The notes under the pieces: generated by a model
Seen by the model: the letters and a program-made list of their open reading frames with translations, nothing else
Database searches by the model: none
Told to the model about the DNA's origin: nothing
Made by a program: the position numbers and the translations under genes
Shown: positions 23,536 through 35,100 of the stretch, piece by piece
How positions within the stretch are numbered: the first letter of the stretch is position 1
Layout: every line of letters begins with the position of its first letter
Assembly: GCA_029783825.1 (NCBI GenBank)
Contig: JAREIK010012209.1
Location: forward strand, 97,001-161,000
Source: Sapria himalayana
Lineage: Eukaryota; Streptophyta; Magnoliopsida; Malpighiales; Rafflesiaceae
DNA length: 64,000 nt
Direction of reading: 5' to 3'

Positions 23536-24085
23536 TTAATTATCTGCATCACGGTCATCCTCCAATGGATCTTCTGATATTTCGTCTAATTTTGATAGAA
23601 GTTCGAACTCATCTTCAGATAGAAATTGATCATCTTCAATTTCTATTGTGCCACCATTTAAGTCACATAAATTTTCTGGATCTTCATCTATATTCACAGG
23701 CTCAATATTATTTATGTCATCTTTATGGAATGCTGGTGCAATTTCTAAGTCTGCACTTCTATGTTGTAATGTTGGTACTTCAAATTTTGATTGAGCTTTG
23801 ATTTTGCAAATCGCCCACCAATCTCTCTTATCATGAGATATACTCGGATATGTATAATAATATACCTGAGAAGCTTGAACTGCCATAATAAATGGCTCAT
23901 ATCTATTATATCTACGTTTATGGTTAACATCCACTAGCTTATAATCCGAATGAATCTTTGTGCCCACATTTCGTGTAGGATCAAACCACTCACACTTAAA
24001 TAATACAATCCTATTATTTTCGAGTCTAGGATACTCCAACTTAATAACTTCTTTGAGTTTACCATAATAATTAATGTTATAAACA
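23536..24085 (-). pseudogene. DUF4216 exon of a tnp2-type gene, element C
   Basis: An uninterrupted minus-strand frame of about 180 codons: INYYGKLKEVIKLEYPRLEN, then IVLFKCEWFDPTRNVGTK, YKLVDVNHKRRYNRYEPFIM, SQVYYYTYPS and KRDWWAICKIK, then an acidic tail ending at 23536. These are the standard DUF4216 C-terminal motifs of plant CACTA transposases. Upstream DUF4218 and Tnp2 domains are absent: only AT-rich DNA lies between here and 27.3 kb. It is therefore an orphan 3' exon left by an internal deletion. Confidence 0.85.
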
Positions 24086-24835
24086 AATATATAGATTTAC
24101 ATACATGTATAAATAGTTAAAAATATAGTTATATTTAATTATATAAAATTTTATTTAGTTTTATAAATATTTATATATAGTTATACACATATAATTAAAC
24201 ATAATGTTTTATGTTTTAATACATGTAATTATACATATAGTTACACGTGGTTATACATTTAGTTACACATATAATTATATTTATATTTATACATGCAGGT
24301 ATATATATTTATTCATATAATTTTATATATTTATACATATAGATATGTATAGGTATAGATATAGTAAAATACATTTTTATATACTAATATATACAAATGT
24401 ATATTAAATATAATATGTAAATTATATATTTAAATATAGTTATATATAAAGCTGTTATAATTATATATATAATAAGATACAATTATTTATAGTTATATGT
24501 TATTATACATATAGTATATATAGCTATTAATATTTTTATATATTTAAACATATAGTTATATATAAATATATTCATACAAATAGTTATACATAAATATATA
24601 TAGTTATCAATAAATATATAGATTTACATATATGTATACATAGTTATAAATATAGTTATATTTAATGTTGTAGAGTGTTATATAATTATACAAATATTTA
24701 TATATAGTTATACAAATATTTATACATAATTATACACATATAGTTAAATATAATGTTGTATGTTATTATACATGTAATAATAAATATAGTTACATGTGGG
24801 TATACATATAGTTACACAAATAATCATAATTCTAA
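24086..24835. repeat. Degenerate ATATAGTTATA-type AT satellite
   Basis: Roughly 750 bp built from variants of TTATACATATAGTTATA, with a larger duplication (GATTTACATA...TATGTATA...TAGTTA blocks near 24.09 and 24.62 kb). A short related patch recurs at about 26.9-27.06 kb. Confidence 0.7.
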
Positions 24836-27300
24836 ACATTTAAAATAATCAAATCCTACTTGTGTTATCATGATAAAGATTTTTGAATCCAAGATTTCTA
24901 AAAAGTTACTAGTTGGATGGTTGATGGCATCATTAAATGGGTGTAAGCCATGGGCTTGAACCTATCATTGTTCTTTGAATATGTATATTTTGGTAAACCC
25001 TATGAAAATCAAAAATTGATTTTTGAATTCTGAAACTATTATTTTAGATTTAAATTTTTTAAAAACTTCTGTGAGATAAACAAAGTTGAATCATTTCAGC
25101 GCATCAAAAGTGGATAAAAGTTATAATGTTATAGGAAAAAATGTTAAGGGGACCCAAAATAAAAATAATTATGTTTTATTACAATTTTTAATTTTAATAT
25201 AACATTTGGGGACCCAAATCCAAAATATTTATGATTTGGGTCTTCCAAATTCCTATACTGATAATTACCTTCCTTTATTCATATGGTATGCATACACTCA
25301 AGTATGCATATGAGTTTATGCAGAAACTCATTTTTTCATTAACAAAAACATATGCATATGGAGTTCATAAATACTCTGTATGCATAAAAATATGCATAAA
25401 CTCATTTTTGCTTACTGAGTAATCTGAAATGAGTTTATGCATAATGTTTTTTTTTTAATTATATTGGGATAATTATGAGTATCCAAATTTAGGTACTAAA
25501 ATATAACATAAATCATATATATATTTTTTTGGATTCCATAACATAATTATCCATTATGTGTGTCTGTGTAGATTAAGGATGAAAATATTAAGTATTATTA
25601 TTATTATTAGTGTTGTGGAGGAATTCTATTTTTTTTTTTTGCAAAGTTAGATAAAAATTAGTGCTGTTTTTGGAAGCAACAAAATATAAAGAATAGTACT
25701 TTCATTGTCAAGAAAATCTATTTAATAAAATTCTAAAATTAAACTAATTTAAGAAAATACTTCTCAGAGCAATATTTCTACCTTTTAGTGGTATCCATGC
25801 ATAATATTAAATTATTTTTGTTATTTTGTTTTGTAATTTAATAGATGCAAGCCTAATCTTTTTTTCTATTTGAAGATTAGAATGATTTGGATTTCTTGTT
25901 ATGCATGTAATTACTACTTAAGAGCTATAAGGCTAATCTATTTTCATTTTCTTTTTTCTCTCAATAATTTGGATTTTTTTGGCTTCTTTGCAAGACTAAT
26001 AATTATTCTTGATCACTAATTTATTTTTAATATTTCCTTTATTGCTATGTGATCAACTCGAAAACTTACAAAATACCTTTATGCAACATCATAAGCAAGG
26101 TCTATTTGTTCAAGCTTCTATGTTGTGTCATCCAAAATGATAATAAAACCTTGATTTATCATTTTCATTATACATGATGAATAGTTCTATACTTAGTCCC
26201 TTACACGGGATTTGAACATAATGTAGGTTGATGTGTAGGATTTAGCTTGGGTTTAGGTTGGCTTTTAACCTGCCAACTTGCATTCCTACAAACAATTTAG
26301 AAATATTAAAAATTTAAGATATAATATATATAAAAATGATAATAGGGCATACAAATCATGTAAGTGACTAAATCTATTTCTCAAATTAAATTTATAATCT
26401 CTTTTCTTTGGTTCAAATTAGAAACATAAACAAATTATGGTGCTAGAATGAATATAATCAACCCTCATATGACTTATGAAATGTCATCCCTCCGGTAGCT
26501 ATTAAGCTAGAATGAAATGAATATAAATTATTCTAGCCTTAGGAATAATAATGAATCTTTCTTTTATGGTGCAATATAAATGGATGGACGAATTTACTTC
26601 TCAATTTGATCATACAATAAATACAAGTGGCTCGGACAACATTGAGAAGTAATTGATTGATATGAGTACATAATGAGTTTATAATGATTCAGAATAATTT
26701 AAGAATGACATTGCACGAGGGTTTATTATCACGATCCTAGGGCACTCTCATTCAAGGGATGTGATGTGCTTAGTTTGATTAGTTAAATTTCATAGAATTT
26801 AAAATACTTAAAATTCCAATATTAGATGTTTTTGCATTTTTTATCATAAGTTTTTACAATTTTTATAAATTACTTATAAAGTATAGTAAAAGTTTATGTT
26901 TACTTTTTCTATAGTTATATAGATATAGTTATGTTTAAATAGTTTATGTATACTATTTTTATAGTTATATATATATATATAGTTATGTTTAAACACACTT
27001 ATATAATGCACACTTATCTTTATGTATACTATTTTTGTATACAATATGTAGTTATGTATATTGAAGAAGTTATTAATTCGGCATACCTACTGTGCACCAT
27101 AAAAATCCACACAATGATAATGCATTATATCCTAGGTGCATGAAGTATGTATACAATTAAGTATATATATGCAATCCAAGAACACCACGGTGAATAAAGG
27201 AAAAGAATTTCAGAAACAATAAATAAAAAAAATCAATACGCTTAAGCTTAATAAAGATAATTGATGAAGAATAAATGTATAAAACATACCTCAAATCAAA
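24836..27300. other. CACTA C interior without recognisable genes
   Basis: AT-rich DNA in the position where the tnp2 core should be. Apart from the inverted repeat at 25.24-25.50 kb there are no domains. Confidence 0.55.
25240..25503. repeat. Possible MITE-like inverted repeat
   Basis: The left arm near 25240-25272 (CCAAATTCCTATACTGATAA) resembles the complement of the right arm near 25466-25500 (TTATGAGTATCCAAATTTAG). Inside, ATGAGTTTATGCAT and ATGCATAAACTCAT recur in both orientations. Boundaries and target duplication are unclear. Confidence 0.35.
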
Positions 27301-27467
27301 TACAAATTAAAACTTAAACCTCGATTATATGTTGATGCATCGGTGTCGAGGGATAGATGGCTGAATGCGGAGATTCGCTTCACTTGTTTTTGAAGATCAT
27401 CGCATCTCGACGTGAATATAAATATTAGCAAATTTTTTTATATTTTAAATTATTAAAACATTAAATA

Positions 27468-27470
<3 letters not shown>
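27301..27470 (-). other. Possible leader of element C gene
   Basis: A GC-richer patch at about 27320-27415 upstream (minus strand) of the gene remnants. It contains CGACACCGATGCATCAAC and a CGAGATGCGATGATC segment. It could be a 5' leader or promoter of the lost tnp2 gene; there is no direct proof. Confidence 0.25.

Positions 27471-27522
<52 letters not shown>
27471..27522. repeat. (TA)n microsatellite
   Basis: About 26 uninterrupted TA dinucleotides within element C. Confidence 0.95.
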
Positions 27523-27524
<2 letters not shown>

Positions 27525-28430
27525 CAAAAAGACTCATTAATTTTATTTACTATCAAAACTTTTTCAACAAAATTAATGTGCGTGTAGCAAGGTACAAATG
27601 AAAAACAAACACCTTACAATTTTTAATTATAATATTAATTAAACAATAAATATATAAACAATTAAAAAATATATGTTTAAATTATAATAAAAATATCAAA
27701 TAGATACAAAATTAATAAACTCTATATAATAAGACATAAATAAAAAGATAATTTGTCTTCTAGTCACTCGCCTTAGAGTTATAAAATACTATTTATGTTA
27801 AAAAATATATAAAAATTTATATTTTATGGTTATAAATATTTAAGAATTCATATTAATTTTTACAAAGATAATATGAAATAATTTTAAACGCATAAAATCT
27901 CATATTATTTGATATCATTAATAATTTTTAAAATTCAAAAAATTACTTATTGTGAGAAGATAATTAAAATAAGTTATATGTATTATTATAATAAAAATTT
28001 AATATTAAAAGCTAATAGTAAAAATATTACTCAATTGTTTAATTAGTATAAATTTTTGTAAGAGCAAATATCTATGTATTTATTTATAAATATTAATTTA
28101 TTTTCTTTTAACTTTATTAAAAAATTATATTTTTATTATATTTCAAGATTTTCAAAATTTGTATTATTTATTTATTTAAAAGTGTTCAATAATAATAAAA
28201 TTTTTTTATACTTATAATAATATTAATTTTTACTAGGTTATTCATCAATTCAGATAATTTTGAAAATATTTTTTATTTTATTACATAATGAATTAATTTA
28301 CATTTATATTAGTAGAAATTTTAATATATGTTAATTTAATTTTTAAAATATAGAAAAAAATTATTATTGTTATTGAAAAATTTTATAAATTTTAAAATTT
28401 TATAAATTTTATAAATTTTATAAATTATTA
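27523..28430. other. Extremely AT-rich stretch in CACTA C
   Basis: Nearly pure A/T with AAATTTTATAAATTTTATAA-like runs at its end. No genes. Confidence 0.6.
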
Positions 28431-28439
28431 TAAATTTTA

Positions 28440-29567
28440 ATAGTAGAAATTATTATAGCTAAATTATAAATTTTATAAGTTAGGAAAAATTCATCGCTAT
28501 ATTATAGATTTTATTAGCTAGAGAAAATCTGTCACTAAATCCATCGCTAAATTACAAATTTTATTAGCTAGGGAAATTCCATTGCTAAATTCATCACAAA
28601 ATTAAGGAGTTTATTTTCTAGGGAAAATCCATCGCTAAATCCATCACTAATTTATGGATTTTATTAGCTAAGAAAATTTGGTTGCTAAATCCATAGCTAA
28701 AAAATGGATTTTATTAGCTAGGAAAAATCCATCGCTAAATCCATAGCTAAATTACTAATTTTATTAGCTAGGGAAATCTATCACTAAATCTGCAGCTAAA
28801 TTATGAATTTTATTAGCTTGGGAAAATCTATCGCTAAATCCTTAGATAAATTACGAATTTTATTAGTTATGAAAAATCCGTCGCTAAATCCATAGCTAAA
28901 TTAAGGATTTTATTAGCAAGGAAAAATCAATCGCTAAATCCATTGTTAAATCAAGGATTTTATTAGCTTGGGAAAATACATCCCTAAATCCATAGTTAAA
29001 TCAATGATTTTTATTAACTAAGGAAAATCTGTCGCTAAATCAAGGATTTTATTAGCTAGAGAAAATTCATCGCTATATCCGTCGTTAAATCAAGGATTTT
29101 ATTAGCTAGGAAAAAACCATCACTAAATTCATTGCTAAATCAAGTATTTTATTTGTTATGGAAATTTCCTTGCTAGATCCGTCACTAATTTACGGATTTT
29201 ATTAGATATGGAAATTCAATCGCTAAATCCGTTGCTAAATCATGGGTTTTATTAGATATGGAAAATCCGTCGCTAAATCCGTTGCTAATTTTACTCTTTT
29301 ATTAGCGAGTGATATTCCATCACTAAATTTGTGCTAAATTCCCCACTTTTATTAAGTGGAATTTATGAAAATTTTCCGTAACTAATCCATCGCTAAATTC
29401 CCCGCTTTTCTTGAGTGGAATTTACGAAAAAAATTTCCTCGCTAATTCATCGCTAATCCATTGCTATTTTTTTTAAAAGAAAAATCATAAATCTCTTGCT
29501 ATTCCCTAGCTAATCCCTTGCAATTTAGCTAGGGATTGATCCCTAGCTAAAATTCCCTAGCTAAATC
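28440..29567. repeat. CACTA C right subterminal array, about 60-bp units
   Basis: About fifteen head-to-tail copies of a roughly 60-bp unit approximating TTTTATTAGCTAGGGAAAAT + CCATCGCTAAATCCATAGC + TAAATTAAGGA. They begin around 28440 and grow shorter and more degenerate near the terminus, where TAGCTAGGGA inverted copies dominate. The left end has only short motifs, so the array is asymmetric. Confidence 0.88.
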
Positions 29568-29583
29568 GATATTTTTTGTAGTG
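29568..29583 (-). repeat. CACTA C right terminal repeat
   Basis: GATATTTTTTGTAGTG, complement CACTACAAAAAATATC. It differs from the left end at two or three of 16 positions. Confidence 0.88.
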
Positions 29584-30616
29584 TCATTCTTCTCATTCTT
29601 CTCATTTTTCTCATTCTTCTCCTTCTTCTCCTTATTCTCCTTCTTCTCCTTTTTTTTCTTCTTTTCCTTCTTCTTATTTTTCTTTTATTTTGTTTTCCGT
29701 CTTTATTTTTCTTTTGATTCTTCTTCTTTCATTCTTCTTCTTTTTCTTCTTTTTCTTTTTCTTTTTCTTTTTCTTTTTCTTTTTCTTGTCTTTCTTCTTC
29801 TTGCCCTTCTTCTTCATATCATTCTTCTTCTCATTCTTCGTCTTTTTCCTGTCCTTCTTCTTCTTCTTCTTCTTCTTGTCCTTCTTCTTTTTCTTCTTCT
29901 TCTTCTTCTTGTCCTTCTTCTTGTCATTTTTTTCTTCTTAACATTCTTCTTCTTCTTCTTCTTCTTCTTCTTCTTCTTGTTTTTCTTTTTTTTTTCCTTT
30001 TTCTTCTAATTTTCCTTTTTTCTCTTCTTCTTTTCCTTCTTTTTCATTTCATTATTTTACTTCTTTTCCTTCTTCTTCTCCTTTTTCTCTTTTTTCTCCT
30101 TTTTCTCCTCATTCTCTACCTTCTCCTTCTTCTCCTTCTTCGCCTTCTTTTCCTTCTTCTCATTCTTCTCATTCTTCTCCTTCTTCTCCTTCTTCTCCTT
30201 CTTCTCCTTCTTCTCCTTCTTCTCCTTATGATCATTCTTCTCCTTCTTTTCCTTCTTCTCTTTCTTCTCTTTCTTCTCCTTCTTCACATTCTTCTCCTTC
30301 TTCTCTTTCTTTTCCTTCTTCTTCGTAATTTCCTTCTTATTCTTTTCCTTTTTTTTTCTTCTTTTCCTTCTTCATCTTTTTTTCCTCCTTTTCCTTCTTC
30401 ATCATTTTTTCCTCCTTTTCCTTCTTCTTATTCTTCTTCTTCTTTTCCTTTTTTTCCTTCTTTTTCTTCTCTTTCATCATCATCATCATCACCTTCTTTT
30501 CCTTCTCTTCCTTCTTCTCTTCGTTCTTCTTCTTTTCCTTCTCTTCCTTCATCTTCTTTTCCTTATTTTTTTTATTCTTCTTTTTCATCCATTCCTTCAT
30601 ATTCATCTTCTTCTTG
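29584..30616. repeat. Polypyrimidine tract II, right half
   Basis: Resumes the ATTCTTCTC/CTTCTTCTC fabric interrupted at 18884. It contains CTTTTT hexamers (about 29745-29790), CTT triplet runs and a (CAT)n block near 30476-30490. It ends near 30616. Minus-strand Lys/Glu-rich frames are artefacts. Confidence 0.93.
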
Positions 30617-31955
30617 TATATTCCATAAATTGTTGTGGTGCTATGAAATGGCTACGAAGTAGAGATGACTTCTCATATTAATATATAGCTATGGTGCTAT
30701 GTGGAAGTCATAATGTTGACATTTTATTCTCTCGTATAAATACATTTTTATGACACTATTAGAATGTCATGCATTTGCACTTGACTTGCACATGCAAGTC
30801 TTGACTATTCCTTCCTTTATGGATAAGAATCACAACTTTGAAAATGGTTGTACTCGAGTCATATCCTTTATAATATTTAGTATTTCAAAAGTCAAGACTT
30901 TATATAATTTTCATGTCATTGGACTTTGGCATGAATACTTGTGGCTCTTTAATTTTCCATAGCTTAAAATTAATGATTTTATTACAAATGTCATGAATTT
31001 AACTTGAAACTACTAAGCCATATAAAGATAAAGTCACGACTCTATGAAATTAGCCTTAATTTTGAGCATTAGTAGGGTACATTATTGTTACGATGGAGAA
31101 TAAATATATCAGCCATTACATTTTTTTTGATCTAATAAGTATGGCTATGACTTGTTGATATTATCATAGCCATTTAGAATGTGTTAAACACTGAAAAGAT
31201 TATGCAAACAAGAAGGTAGAATCATGGTGTATAAGATTTTTCCAATGACAATTTAGATAAAGTTTCGGCTAAGAATAAATATTGAAACTATGAAAGAATT
31301 ATGGATATACCTCCTCTGCTAAACACCTTCAAAAGTCATTGATTTTACAACTATTTATTAAAGTTCTTAAACACACCAAAAATTATGAAATCATTATATA
31401 TTCACCTTATTTCCACATATACATATCATTCTCAACTACTAAAATATACTAGAATATTTAGTAAATTGAATGCTAAATAGATGAGAGTCATTCTTCCAAT
31501 GAGCTTATAATATATTAATTAATCTTAAAATTAAGCATCATAACTAAGTCATAATAATTACACATAATAATCAGTTAAACATCATATTTATTTTAATTCA
31601 TTATTATTCCACCAATAATGAGTTACTAGTGATGTTTAGAATAATACTCTATTAAGCAGGATTATACTATCAAGTCAAGTACTTGATGGCCATAAGAAAA
31701 GTCAATTATTTATAGAATTAATTGTCAGTAAAATAATAATAAAATACCTATTTATCTAAAAAGTAAATAATGAAAATAATTACTTTATTGACTTATGACT
31801 AGTAATCTTCCACTTGCACAAAGCATAAGCAAACATCTATTTTAAACTCATTGTCCTAGTATGATGCCCATCTCTTGTTTGCAAGAGTGTATTATGGATA
31901 CATTTCCATCACACTATAAGTCTACTAGATTTGTAATACTACAAACTATTCCAAA
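30617..31955. other. Unassigned, possibly retrotransposon LTR debris
   Basis: No gene. Phrases such as AAGTCATAATG and ATGTCATG...ACTTT recall the gypsy LTR at 42.5 kb. Its position next to a minus-strand copia relic also allows a decayed copia 3' LTR. Not resolved. Confidence 0.35.
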
Positions 31956-31959
31956 CCAA

Positions 31960-33075
31960 ATAATGAATTCCTCAATACAAACAAACTTCTGAGTGGTTTT
32001 TAATTAACTTTGAGTTCAGCCTCTATCATAAAGTTAGCAACAATGCATTGCTATGAACTTTCCTAGCTTGATATACCTCCATTCAAACAAAACACAAACT
32101 ATAATTATGATCTATAGTCATCATTGTCACACTAGACGTGAGCATTTGTATAATCATTTTCAACTCGTTCATCTTCCTATCCTTTATACAATAAGAACAT
32201 ATCATTAGTTCTTCTCGAGTAGCTAAGAATATTGTTTACTGCAATCAAATAACTCTCATTGGGATAAGACAAGTATCTACTTGTCATATTTAAAACATAT
32301 GAGATATTATGTTTGGTACATAACATAGCATACATGATATATCCTATATTAAAAGCTTATAGAATCATAATCATATAGTCTCTCTCATATAGATATAGAT
32401 ATATATATATATCTAATACATAGATAGCTTTGCTCAAACCTTTCATTTAGAAATAATATCCAAGCCAATATGTGACATTCTACAAGATTGATATATCATT
32501 TTATATGAGTAAGATGTCATTAAAATAAGTCAAAATGAAAATTATTATGCTTCTATTAACCTTCTCATAAACACAAGGTTGGTCTTCATTTTGATAAAAC
32601 CAATAACTTTAATTATTTCAACAAAATAAAATTTCCAACTTTGAGATGACTACTTCAATAATCAATAAATGGATTTCTGAAATTTATATACATTTTAAAA
32701 TACTTAAGATCAACAAAACCCTTTGGTTATGTCTTGTACAAATCTTCATGCATATTTCTAATAAAAAATGTTGTTTTGAAGTTTATTTTTCATATCTCAT
32801 AATCATAGTGTGTAGTTATGACAAAAAAAAATTATAAAATTAAGTATGGTAACTAGTAAAAAGTTTCATCATACTCAATACCATGAGCTTGCTTGAAACC
32901 TTTCGTAACAAATCATGCTTTAAAGTTATGTATATTTCCATCCATGTTAATTTTCTTTTTAAATACCCATTTGTATCATGTGGTTTATAAACCTTTAGGT
33001 TAATCAATCAAGTTCCACACTTGATTATTATTCATTGATTACATCGTAGAGTTCATGGCTCCAAGCCATTCTTCG
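31960..33075 (-). pseudogene. Ty1-copia RT/RNase H relic (minus)
   Basis: Minus-strand conceptual translation starts near 33075 with SEEWLGAMNS and SMNNNQVWNLIDLPKG. It continues YKWVFKKKINMDGNIHNFKA, GFKQAHGIEYDETF and further RT pieces. Next come a counterpart of the WLG..FSMKDLGEA..ILG segment near 32440, then NPNESYLIAVNNILSY, RTNDMFLLYKG, and FVFCLNGGISS near 32040. These are the landmark motifs of copia reverse transcriptase and RNase H, in order, with many stops and frameshifts. The minus-strand relic stops about 39 bp before an LTR-like TG start at 33114. Confidence 0.85.
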
Positions 33076-33113
33076 GAGTATGGATGGCATATTTCCTTAT
33101 GGTAAAATGTGAT

Positions 33114-35084
33114 TGTTAGAGAAGTATTCTAAAGACTACCATTTTTATCATTTATAGTATATCTTATTTTAATTAATAAGAAGGCTTGTTTATTAATTTG
33201 ATATGTATTCTTTCTATAAATTGATATCGTAAATTAATTAATAAAATCATTATATACATATAATGAAGGAAATCAAGATGTGATCATGATAATAAGATTC
33301 ATATCATATATAATTATGTTGTATTCAAATTATCTTTATTCATAAGATCAACTAGATTGGATATTATTGAACCGGATCAACTAGTACATGTTATGCTCCA
33401 TGATTTGATCAAATTATTAATCTTATGAACTATGATCACCATAATGATTAGAATAAATATGTAAATGCTTGAAAAGAGTAATTAAGTATAATGGAGACAT
33501 GCTATGAAGCCATCATATGAATTATCTATTTAGTGTATGATAGTCTTATCATAACAATGATACAAGTATACTTAGACTTGATGTACTCAAGGTTATCTTG
33601 AATGTCAATCATGTACATTATTTTTATTTGATGTTGCCTCTCAGAGATTGATCATATGATAATGATTGAGTATAGCTTAATGTGTTTAAAGGTACGTTAC
33701 TAGTCAATAAAGGATTCATTACTCTTGATAGAGAGAGGCCACACCAATGACTACTTGTCGGGATCATTACTTAGAAATATCTAGCAATAGTTAATATGCC
33801 ATGAAGAATCCCTTAGATAGCATGATTGATAACTAATGAGCCCCAAGATAAAAATGATTAATATGTTGACTAGATGTGGCATATCTAGTCTAGTGGGAGC
33901 TATACTTTCTCCATGCTCTAAACTAAGTTGGGTATAGAAAGGTGAAAAGATAATTTGTGTATAATATTTTCTATGAAAGGGTTTGCAGTCATACAATTGA
34001 CTTTATGAATTAGAGGTCATGATGAATTGCTAGATACCACTCATGACTTGCTTGATTCAAATATTGAATCGAGTGACCAAAATAATCAGAAGTCTATTGG
34101 ACTACACACTTATAAGTTTAAAGCTAGAATAAAATGATTTGGATTTATATCAAATTGAGGGACATGCTTTAGATGTGAACCAAACATGAATTTAGAAAAC
34201 ATGAGCTTGTTAATGTGCTTAAGGCCCATGAAAAGTAAGCCCCATGTGCGTGATATGCACATGGCTGGCTCACCTCACCATAGAGGCATTTAGGTATTTT
34301 TTTCATCCTAGTCTAATATGACAATACTATGTGTGGAAGGGCCATATGGTAAGTGAGAATCAAACTAAGCCAAGATTCATTGAAACTAGACTTAATTTGA
34401 TTAGTTCACTTATGGAGAATAATGTGAGAGACATGTAAACCATACTCTTCTTACAAAGAACAAATCAAAAGGACAAATTTCTTTTAAAATTACATAATTA
34501 TGGTCTAAATTCATTAAATCTAGATATTTGAAATGGAATGATAAGAATTGATCTCTAACTTCCCATAATATATAGAGCATTTTGAGAAAAGAAAAAGAAA
34601 CGGGAAAAAAGAGTTAATTCTCTGTTCATCCAATTTTTTATGATAGTTGTTTTCTCTCTTAACTAGAATATATTTTTTGTGTGGAATAAAAGAATAAGAT
34701 TTTACCAATAGACCAAAGAGGTTTAGAAAGGAAGAAAGTGTTCTTATTTTGGCACTTGGTGTTCTTTGATATGTGAAAAGAGTTTATCAAATTTGTTTGA
34801 AGGAAAAATCACTAGTACCAATGTATATCTATGAGCACTCCCTTGGAGGTTTCTAGCCTTGTCTTCATGTAGATCACCATTGGAGGTTTGCTTGATTTGA
34901 GATGGATTGGTCAACTATAAATCATACACCAAAGAAGACATTGCTATAAAAGACAAAAGTGTTTTTCTTGTATAATATTTATTTATGATCTCGATTTTGG
35001 AGATTCATGGTTGATTAACATGTATGATCAAAAATTTTAATTTCTTCCATTATTCTTAGGATTATGGTGCAAGGGTAAGATCAC
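33114..35084 (+). repeat. Candidate Ty1-copia LTR
   Basis: Begins TGTTAGAGAAGTATTC and ends near ...AAGATCACA. It is followed by TGATATAGAAG, which resembles the initiator-Met tRNA primer site TGGTATCAGAG at 8 of 11 positions. Internal phrases (GAGAGGCCACACCAATGACT, GAGCCCCAAGATA, CTCCATGCTCTAAAC) have the look of a copia LTR. A plus-strand gag-integrase relic follows at 36.5 kb. No second LTR was found in the window, so this is inferred from the start, the end and the primer site. Confidence 0.55.
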
Positions 35085-35087
35085 AAC

Positions 35088-35100
35088 GGTGATATAGAAG
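35088..35100 (+). other. Degenerate primer-binding site
   Basis: GGTGATATAGAAG just inside the LTR end. Compared with TGGTATCAGAGC it has a few substitutions. Confidence 0.45.

Larger units (their letters stand above)
18885..29583 (-). mobile_element. CACTA transposon C, 10.7 kb, both ends present
   Basis: The left end CACTACAAGAAAAATC (18885) and the complement of the right end CACTACAAAAAATATC (ending 29583) are matched terminal repeats. Both continue into ATTTAGCTAGGGA-type subterminal repeats. The flanks are the same pyrimidine fabric on both sides (TCC at 18882-18884, TCA at 29584-29586), so the element sits inside one tract. The interior holds minus-strand remnants of a DUF4216 exon and a Ptta/En/Spm-type gene. 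There is no recognisable Tnp2 or DUF4218, so C is a deleted, non-autonomous copy. It also carries a 963-bp tandem duplication and a large subterminal array. Confidence 0.92.

Noticed and set aside
28440..29370. Regular spacing of the 60-bp units suggested a CRISPR-like array
   Set aside because: Units are contiguous and all similar, without unique spacers, and lie in a plant CACTA element.
29581..30662. Phe/Leu/Ser-rich frames of up to 144 codons
   Set aside because: Same composition artefact in the right half of tract II.
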